The notes beneath the pieces are model-generated. The model saw nothing but the letters and a program-made list of their open reading frames with translations, was not told the origin of the DNA and made no database searches. The position numbers were made by a program, and so were the translations under genes. A DNA stretch of 64,000 nt from Ridgeia piscesae (taxonomy: Eukaryota; Annelida; Polychaeta; Sabellida; Siboglinidae), in NCBI GenBank assembly GCA_025642075.2, contig JAODUO010000863.1:1-64000 (forward strand), read 5' to 3'. Within the stretch, counting starts at the first letter, position 1. Every line of letters begins with the position of its first letter. Below are positions 44,401 through 55,000 of this stretch, piece by piece.

Positions 44401-45965
44401 GGGTAACTTGAACTGTGTGTTGGTACAGTGAGTGGGGGAGTACTGGCTATTGGTCAGCAGAATTGTTTTACTAGTCCTGGTTACTAATGTCTTCTCTGTG
44501 TCATTCTCACTAGAAGTATGTGTTGTGTTGAAGTTTTGGTAGAGCTACTGCCAGGTAGGTGACTGCTACTGTCAAGTAGGTGACTGCTACTGTCAAGTAG
44601 GTGACTGCTACTGTCAAGTTGGTGACTGCTACTGTCAAGTAGGTGACTGCTACTGTCAAGTTGGTGACTGCTACTGTCAAGTAGGTGACTGCTACTGTCA
44701 AGTTGGTGACTGCTACTGTCAAGTTGGTGACCGCTACTGTCAAGTTGGTGACTGCTACTGTCAAGTAGGTGACTGCTACTGTCAAGTTGGTGACTGCTAC
44801 TGTCAAGTTGGTGACTGCTACTGTCAAGTAGGTGACCGCTACTGTCAAGTTGGTGACTGCTACTGTCAAGTAGGTGACTGCTACTGTCAAGTAGGTGACT
44901 GCTACTGTCAAGTTGGTGACTGCTACTGTCAAGTAGGTGACTGCTACTGTCAAGTTGGTGACTGCTACTGTCAAGTTGGTGACCGCTACTGTCAAGTTGG
45001 TGACTGCTACTGTCAAGTTGGTGACTGCTACTGTCAAGTTGGTGACTGCTACTGTCAAGTTGGTGACTGCTACTGTCAAGTTGGTGACTGCTACTGTCAA
45101 GTAGGTGACTGCTACTGTCAAGTTGGTGACCGCTACTGTCAAGTTGGTGACCGCTACTGTCAAGTTGGTGACCGCTACTGTCAAGTTGGTGACCGCTACT
45201 GTCAAGTTGGTGACCGCTACTGTCAAGTTGGTGACCGCTACTGTCAAGTTGGTGACCGCTACTGTCAAGTTGGTGACCGCTACTGTCAAGTTGGTGACCG
45301 TGAGTTTTATTGAACAGGTGTGGACCACTGATTGACCTGTGTCGAGGCCCCCATGTCCGACACACGGGCAAGGTGAAGGCATTCCAAGTTACCAAGGTAA
45401 CGTGGTCAAGTGCACTGTTCTGTAGACTCACCGAGGGCTCTTTCTTAGAATGATGTCAACAGATGGTGATATATATTAACATTTGTTGGCATAGTCTTAT
45501 TACTGTCACACAGTCTAATTAAACCTGTATGGAAAGTATTTTCATTTATTTCTGTCATTTCTATCACCTGGAACTATCGCTTCAGACCTGCTTATTGGAG
45601 CATGTCTCAGCTACTCGCATCATGTGGAATGTTTAATTTATTATTTTGAACTTGGCTTCTGATAATTTAGGCGCAAATGAAGTTCCCATATTAATATTGT
45701 GCCGTGTGACGTTTGCTACAGAACTCATCCACGTACTGGGAGGGCAAGGCCGATGCGGAGACGCTGCAACGAATCTATGGAATCTCATTTCCCGACAGCA
45801 AGCGGCTGAAGGAATGGCAGAAATTCCAGGCCGAGGCAGCACAGCGTGACCACCGCAAGATTGGCCGGGTCAGTCAACACAACTTGTTACATTGTCATTT
45901 GCCTATTCACAATCAGAACTGTGCATGTAACTTCTATTACATTTTTCTTTGCCAATGTTAGTAGT

Positions 45966-46008
<43 letters not shown>

Positions 46009-49000
46009 GTTTATATGTATATAATGTATATAATTTATATATATCAATTACATTATTATTAAGATCAAGTCTCCCCTCATAAATGTAACTTCAAAAGAGG
46101 TGATATTGTCTGTACGTTGATGTATACATTTATTTATTTTATATTATTATTTTAGTGCTGTTTATGGACCGTTTTACCACGTTTCTGTGCTGCTGTAACA
46201 TTTTTACAAATTGTATCCATTGTACAGATTTTATTACTGGCATTCCAATGGTATCTGAAGGAAATTAATACACTGTTTTAAACAGACAATAAAATTATTG
46301 AATGTCACACATGAACGTTTCCAGGAGCAAGAGTTGTTTTTCTTCCACGAGCTGAGCCCTGGAAGTTGCTTCTTCTTGCCAAAGGGGGCTCATATCTACA
46401 ACAGTCTGGTTGACTTCATCAAGGTAAGTCTGGCTACCCCCCTGTACAAACAAACTTCCTCCATCGACATCAGTGTGATCTCGTGTGATCTTGTCCATTC
46501 TTCTACGCATTCACTTTGTCATGTTGTCCTGTATCATGTCATGCTTGATTCTTCCATAATGTCCTCTCATTCTGCACTGCACTGCAGTGCACTAGCTGCT
46601 ATGTAACAATTGAGCCGTTGTGAGTTTGATACTGATCTGAGAATGCCATGTTTTGTTTGTTTACAGTCAGAATACAGAAAACGCGGCTTCCAGGAGGTCG
46701 TCTCACCTAATATCTACAACAGCAAGCTGTGGGAAGTATCTGGCCACTGGCAGCACTACGCAGTGAGTTACAGTTTGTGTTTATTGGGCCACTGGCAGCA
46801 CTATGCAGTGAGTTACAGTTTGTGTTCATTGGGCCACTGGCAGCACTACGCAGTGAGTTACAGTTTGTGTTTATTGGGCCACTGGCAGCACTACGCAGTG
46901 AGTTACAGTTTGTGTTTATTGGGCCACTGGCAGCACTATGCAGTGAGTTACAGTTTGTGTTCATTGGGCCACTGGCAGCACTACGCAGTGAGTTACAGTT
47001 TGTGTTTATTGGGCCACTGGCTGCACTACGCAGTGAGTTACAGTTTGTGTTTTTTGGGCCACTGGCAGCACTATGCAGTGAGTTACAGTTTGTGTTTATT
47101 GGGCCACTGGCAGCAGTACACAGTGAGTTACAGTTTGTGTTTATTGGGCCACTGGCAGCACTACGCAGTGAGTTAGTTTGTATTTTTTGGGCCACTCGCA
47201 GGACTACGCAGTGAGTTACAGTTTGTGTTTATTGGGCCACTGGCAGCACTACGCAGTGAGTTACAGTTTGTGTTTATTGGGCCACTGGCAGCACTACGCA
47301 GTGAGTTACAGTTTGTGTTCATTGGGACATTGGCAGCACTACGCAGTGAGTTACAGTTTGTGTTTATTGGGCCACTGGCAGCACTATGCAGTGAGTTACA
47401 GTTTGTTTTTATTGGGCCACTCACAGGACTACGCAGTGAGTTACAGTTTGTGTTTATTGGGCCACTGGCAGCATTATGCAGTGAGTTACAGTTTGTGTTT
47501 ATTGGGCCACTCGCAGGACTACGCAGTGAGTTACAGTTTGTGTTTATTGGGCCACTGGCAGCATTATGCAGTGAGTTACAGTTTATGTTTATTGGGCCAC
47601 TCGCAGCATTATGCAGTGAGTTACAGTTTGTGTTTATTGGGCCACTCGCAGGACTACGCAGTGAGTTACAGTTTGTGTTTATTGGGCCACTGGCAGCACT
47701 ACGCAGTGAGTTACAGTTTGTGTTCATTGGGCCACTGGCAGCATTATGCAGTGAGTCACAGTTTGTGTTTATTGGGCCACTGGCAGCATTATGCAGTGAG
47801 TTACAGTTTGTGTTTATTGGGCCACTGGCAGCACTACGCAGTGAGTTACAGTTTGTTTTTATTGGGCCACTGGCAGAACTACGCAGTGAGTTACAGTTTG
47901 TGTTTATTGGGCCACTGGCAGCACTATGCAGTGAGTTACAGTTTGTGTTTATTGGGCCACTGGCAGCACTATGCAGTGAGTTACAGTTTGTGTTTATTGG
48001 GCCACTGGCAGAACTACGCAGTGAGTTACAGTTTGTGTTTATTGGGCCACTGGCAGCACTACGCAGTGAGTTACAGTTTGTGTTTATTGGGCCACTCGCA
48101 GCACTACGCAGTGAGTTACAGTTTGTCTTTATTGGGCCACTGGCAGCACTATGCAGTGAGTTACAGTTTGTGTTTATTGGGCCACTCGCAGCTCTATGTA
48201 TTTTATATGTATACATCAATAATTTTAACTGACATATTCTGTTGCAGTGTGCTGCGCTGTAGTTAAGTTACATCTCTCTGTTGCAGGAAAACATGTTTTC
48301 GTTTGACATAGAAAATCAGAAGTTTGCCCTGAAGCCAATGAACTGTCCTGGTCACTGGTGAGTGAGTCTCCTTTGTGTGGAAGACTGTATCCAGTATTCT
48401 TTACACCAGTGTCAATTACTCGGATGATGCTTGGTCTAAAGTGCTTCAGTCACAGCCTTATGCTAAAAAGTTGTTGGTTCACGTGGCTGTGAGGATAGTA
48501 TTTATTGTAACAAATGCATTCATTAAAATTGTGCAGTTGATTCTAATGCATAAGAGCAGTAGAAGTTTGATATGTATAATTTCCATGCAGTGTACAGACC
48601 ATCGTCTGAGGTCTATGTCTGTATCTTTCAGTCTGATGTTTGACCACCGTCTGCGGTCATGGAGGGAGCTGCCCATCAGGATGGCAGACTTTGGGGTGCT
48701 ACATCGCAATGAGCTGTCAGGTGCACTGTCAGGTCTGACGCGAGTGCGCAGGTTCCAGCAGGACGACGCTCACATCTTCCTCCGTCCTGACCAGGTCAGT
48801 CCTCACACCACTACACTACACCTGGTGTAGCCTCACTTAATCCATGACGACGCTCACATCTTCCTCCGTCCTGACCAGGTCAGTCCTCACACCACTACAC
48901 TACACCTGGTGTAGCCTCACGTAATCCATGACGATGCTCACATCTTCCTCCGTCCTGACCAGGTCAGTGCTCACTCCACTACACTACACCTGGTGTAGCC

Positions 49001-52000
49001 TCACTTAACCCGTGACGACGCTCACATCTTCCTCCGTCCTGACCAGGTCAGTGCTCACACCACTACACTACACCTGGTGTAGCCTCACTTAACCCATGAC
49101 GACGCTCACATCTTCCTCCGTCCTGACCAGGTCAGTGCTCACTCCACTACACTACACCTGGTGTAGCCTCACTTAACCCATGACGACGCTCACATCTTCC
49201 TCCGTCCTGACCAGGTCAGTCCTCACACCACTACACTACACCTGGTGTAGCCTCACTTAACCCGTGTCATAGACGGTTACGTCTTACCTGACTTAACCCA
49301 CTTATAGCCCACATCATAGAAGGTTAAGTCTTTCCCTCTAGACCCCACGTCATGTTATGAAACCCCGTCCAAGGCACATGCACAGAATAACTTGTTTACT
49401 AATATACATTAATGAATTGTTTTATCAGTCATAATGTTCTTATTTTACTTTTCAGCCACTATGGCTGACAGTGAATAAACTTTATTATTATTATTTATTG
49501 AAAGAAACTTGCAGGGATTTGAGGAGCGGACGTTAGACCAATTACGGATGCTCCACAGTTAAAATGAATTGTCTGGTTTGTTAAGTAATTATTAGCAGCA
49601 AGTGTGCTGAATTTGTTGGTCTTCGTCCGACTTGTGGTTTGTTCTGGTGACCAGAAAAGGCAGAGAAATGTGTGGATAAATGTTGCATTCAGATGCAAGG
49701 CCATGTCTGGTGGCTTAAAGTCTGCTATGGTTAGATCAAGGCTGTTGTTTAGAGTGTTGTGTGTTCAAATCAAGGAGGTGATGACAGAGTGTTATTTAGA
49801 GTATATTGTATATTTAGATCAAGGAGGAGATGGTGGGCTGTTGTTTAGGGTCTGCTCTGTGTTCAGATCAAGCAGGAGATGACGGGCTGTTGTTTAGGGT
49901 CTGCTCTGTGTTCAGATCAAGCAGGAGATTTAACAAGATTTAACAAGATTTAACAAGATTGCCACCTAGAGATTCAACTCTAGATGGCAGGTGGACTAGG
50001 AAGCCATTTGGCTTATCGAGAGTCCAACCTATCTATCTAAGTATACCCCGCCCGTCTTAGGTATGTCGATTTTATTTTTAAATATATTAACACTACTAGC
50101 ACCTACACAATGAGCCTATAATGTGTTCCATTCGTTTACTGTTCTTTGTGAAAATAAAAATTGTGTAATATCTAGTCTACATTGCTTCTTTGCTAATGTA
50201 AATCCATGTCCTCTAGTCCTTCTCTCTTCCTTGACTGTGAAAAAAATATTTCTGTCAATATTTTCATATCCATTCAATATTTTAATATTTTAAACACCTC
50301 AATCTGATCTCCTCTCAATCTTCTGGTTTCTAGTGTTGTTAAACCACATTCTTTCAGACGCATTTCATAACTAATATTCCTGAGTTTTGGTATCATTTTG
50401 GTTGCTCTCCTTTGTACTCTTTCTAGCATATCGATATCCTTCTTGCGATATGGCCTCCATGCTTGTATACAATATTCTAAGTGAGGCCTAACTATTGTTT
50501 TATACAGCGGTATTATTAGTTCTTTTTCTTTGTACACTATATTTCGCCTAATTTATCCAAGAATTTGGTTTCCCTTCGCTGCTGCAATTCCACACTGCTC
50601 TGATACCTTCATGTCAGCACTAATAGTTAACCCTAAGTCCTTTTTCTTTAAGGTAGTATTTAGTACAGTATCACCCATTGTATATTGTGCATCTTCATTC
50701 CCATGTCCTGTGTGAAGGCACTTACACTTTCCAAAATTAAATGGCGGGCTGTTGTTTAGGGTCTGCTCTGTGTTCAGATCAAGGAGGAGATTGCTGGCTG
50801 TTGTTTAGAGTCTGCTCTGTGTTCAGATCAAGGAGGAGATCGCTGGCTGTTGTTTAGAGTCTGCTCTGTGTTCAGATCAAGGAGGAGATCGCTGGCTGTT
50901 GCTTAGAGTCTGCTCTGTGTTCAGATCAAGGAGGAGATCGCTGGCTGTTGCTTAGAGTCTGCTCTGTGTTCAGATCAAGGAGGAGATCGCTGGCTGTTGT
51001 TTAGAGTCTGCTCTGTGTTCAGATCAAGGAGGAGATCGCTGGCTGTTGTTTAGAGTCTGCTCTGTGTTCAGATCAAGGAGGAGATCGCTGGCTGTTGTTT
51101 AGAGTCTGCTCTGTGTTCAGATCAAGGAGGAGATCGCTGGCTGTTGTTTAGAGTCTGCTCTGTGTTCAGATCAAGGAGGAGATCGCTGGCTGTTGTTTAG
51201 AGTCTGCTCTGTGTTCAGATCAAGGAGGAGATCGCTGGCTGTTGTTTAGAGTCTGCTCTGTGTTCAGATCAAGGAGGAGATTGCTGGCTGTTGCTTAGAG
51301 TCTGCTCTGTGTTCAGATCAAGGAGGAGATCGCTGGCTGTTGTTTAGAGTCTGCTCTGTGTTCAGATCAAGGAGGAGATCGCTGGCTGTTGCTTAGAGTC
51401 TGCTCTGTGTTCAGATCAAGGAGGAGATCGCTGGCTGTTGCTTAGAGTCTGCTCTGTGTTCAGATCAAGGAGGAGATCGCTGGCTGTTGCTTAGAGTCTG
51501 CTCTGTGTTCAGATCAAGGAGGAGATCGCTGGCTGTTGTTTAGAGTCTGCTCTGTGTTCAGATCAAGGAGGAGATCGCTGGCTGTTGTTTAGAGTCTGCT
51601 CTGTGTTCAGATCAAGGAGGAGATCGCTGGCTGTTGCTTAGAGTCTGCTCTGTGTTCAGATCAAGGAGGAGATCGCTGGCTGTTGTTTAGAGTCTGCTCT
51701 GTGTTCAGATCAAGGAGGAGATCGCTGGCTGTTGTTTAGAGTCTGCTCTGTGTTCAGATCAAGGAGGAGATCACTGGCTGTTGCTTAGAGTCTGCTCTGT
51801 GTTCAGATCAAGGAGGAGATGGCTAGCTGTTGTTTAGAGTCTGCTCTGTGTTCAGATCAAGGAGGAGATCGCTGGCTGTTGTTTAGAGTCTGCTCTGTGT
51901 TCAGATCAAGGAGGAGATCGCTGGCTGTTGCTTAGAGTCTGCTCTGTGTTCAGATTAAGGAGGAGATTGCTGGCTGTCTGGACTTCCTGAAGCACGTCTA

Positions 52001-55000
52001 CGGCATCTTTGGCTTCTCTTTCAACATGAAGCTGGCGACACGGCCAGACAAGTACCTGGGCCGCCTAGAGATGTGGGACATGGCGGAGAAGGTGGGTGCT
52101 GTCTGCAGTATGCACTGTACAAACATCTCACCTACTTAAGGTTATTTCATTTTTCTGAATTTATATGGGCTAATGTAAAAATTATATTTTAGAATTATTT
52201 AAAAATTGTATATATAGAAATTGCGCAACAATTTTACCAGTACATTTTTAATATGCAAACTTATGCATCTATTAGCATTTGACAGTAAATAAAGATTAAG
52301 ATTGGGTGTGAGCAAGAACAGATGATTACAATATGCGTCTTCCTACAGCAACTTGCCGAGAGTTTGGTAGAGTTTGGTGCAGAGTGGGAGTTCAACCCTG
52401 GCGATGGCGCCTTCTACGGCCCAAAGGTAAGTGACTACGTGTTTATTATCCTCAGTTTGACTATCATTTGGCTCAGGTAAAGTTGTCAAAAGTTGTTAAA
52501 TGATAATCAATGTCTGCCGCATTGGTAATTTGCATAATATAGCCTCATTCAATCAGTTGATTTCTTTCAAACCTAATACTGAACGAAACAAATCAAGAAC
52601 ATTTGTCAATAAGAATAACATCTTACATGCAATATACAAAGGTACACTGTGAGGTAATACAAAGAACAGAAACTGCTGTTTAAAATGTCGATTACATAAA
52701 TATAGAGAGAGAGTGGTGTCGTAAAGGTTGGCAATGACGTGGAAATATAGCCATGACAATAGTTGAACATTTTCTCTCCGTAGATTGACATCACCATCCA
52801 GGATGCCTTGAGACGCCAGCACCAGTGCGCCACCATCCAACTAGACTTCCAGCTTCCCGAGAGGTTTGATCTCACCTATGTCAGGTAAGTGAACCATCCA
52901 CACACGCTTATAATAAAACAAACGTCTTAAACAAATTCAAGCTCAAAGGCGCAAAAAACAAATTCATTTGGCTTAATCATAAACAGTGACAGGCAAAAGT
53001 CGTCATTGGAACATGAAACCATAAACAAATTTTATGTGGAAAGGCAATTGCAAACAATAGGGAGTTGATTCCAAATTGTTGGTGCAGCTACAGGGAAGGT
53101 TTGCCAATATTCAGCTTCGTTTTAGGAACAAGAAGTTCTTTCAAAACGGATGAGCTAAGGGACCTGGAGATATCAGATATTGAGTGTCAGTGCTGGTTGT
53201 AAGGTGGCTATCTCGCACATGCTGTGATGTTGAGCTTGTAAGGAAGAACTTAGTGGATATAACGATGACGCCACTCACCACTGCACCAAATCACACCAGA
53301 TGAAAGGCATATCGCTACTTCCAAATGTTCAGTTACATGCACCAATAAGCCTTGGAATACATGCACACAGCAGTTAGTTTATAAATGGTTGCTCATTTAC
53401 GTGTCTTCTCTCCATTGAATACATGCACACAGCAGTTAGTTTATAAATGGTTGCTCATTTACGTGTCTTCTCTCCATTGGAATACATGCACACAGCAGTT
53501 AGTTTATAAATGGTTGCTCATTTACGTGTCTTCTCTCCATTGGAATACATGCACACAGCAGTTAGTTTATAAATGGTTGCTCATTTACGTGTCTTCTCTC
53601 CATTGGAATACATGCACACAGCAGTTAGTTTATAAATGGTTGCTCATTTACGTGTCTTCTCTCCATTGGAATACATGCACACAGCAGTTAGTTTATAAAT
53701 GGTTGCTCATTTACGTGTCTTCTCTCCATTGGAATACATGCACACAACAGTTAGTTTATAAATGGCTGCTGATTTACGTGTCTTCTCTCCATTGGAATAC
53801 ATGCACACAGCGGTTAGTTTATAAATGGTTGCTCATTTACGTGTCTTCTCTCCATTGGAATACATGCACACAACAGTTAGTTTATAAATGGTTGCTCATT
53901 TACGTGTCTTCTCTCCATTGGAATACATGCACACAGCAGTTAGTTTATAAATGGTTGCTCATTTACGTGTCTTCTCTCCATTGGAATACATGCACACAAC
54001 AGTTAGTTTATAAATGGCTGCTCATTTACGTGTCTTCTCTCCATTGGAATACATGCACACAACAGTTAGTTTATAAATGGCTGCTCATTTACGTGTCTTC
54101 TCTCCATTGGAATACATGCACACAGTAGTTAGTTTATAAATGGCTGCTCATTTACGTGTCTTCTCTCCATTGGAATACATGCACACAACAGTTAGTTTAT
54201 AAATGGTTGCTCATTTACGTGTCTTCTCTCCATACCTATGTAAACTCACTCGCATGTGCTGACATAATTATAGCACTCTGAGCATTATAAAACCTTCCGA
54301 TCCGTCTGAACATCACCAACTAACCAATAGACCTAGGCGCTACATCACGTGATAGTTGTGACCTGTCATTATCATTAGTTGTTTGTTGCAGTGCGGATGA
54401 GAAGGGAGAAAAACAGAGACCCGTCATCATTCACCGCGCCATCCTAGGCTCAGTTGAGCGCATGATCGCAATCTTGTGCGAGAACTTTGGTGGCAAATGG
54501 TAAGTGCATTTGAACAACACTGAGTAGATTCTTCAGCGGCATCTGTGATCATGTACGACCAGCGCTATGTGGCTGTGTTACATGAATGGAAAATAAGATG
54601 GAAGATTGTTTAAAAATTGGCTCTCCTACATGCATTCAGTGAAATACCGGGTAATTATCAAACCAGGTCAGCATGGCATATAAGATATTCGATGTTGTAT
54701 GTTCTTACGTTGATTGAGAAGTTGACCGAACCAGGTTGCTTATGATGTGTTGTGTTTGTTCCAGGCCCTTCTGGCTGTCACCGAACCAGGCTATTGTCGT
54801 TCCTGTAGCGCCACCGTTTAACGACTACGCAAAAGAGGTAAATTGATTATATAAGAATATAATAATATGGTTTGAGTGGTATTTAAGTGATATTTTAACT
54901 CTACTGGGTAGACAGCCTTCTTATTTTACACCCTGCTGTGGGCAGACAATTTTAAGATGGCAGCCAGCTGTGAATTACGTTGCATGTTGCTTGCATTAAA

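Noticed and set aside
44484..45431. 315-codon open frame of HQLDSSS repeats
   Set aside because: 21-bp intronic minisatellite between synthetase exons 7 and 8; both strands are open for the same reason.
47173..48266. Long open frames on both strands
   Set aside because: 45-bp splice-donor array; the repeats, not selection, keep them open.
49727..51953. CRISPR-like array
   Set aside because: Units are contiguous with no unique spacers, in a eukaryotic intron.
53385..54128. 247-codon open frame
   Set aside because: 63-bp minisatellite inside intron 16 of the synthetase gene.
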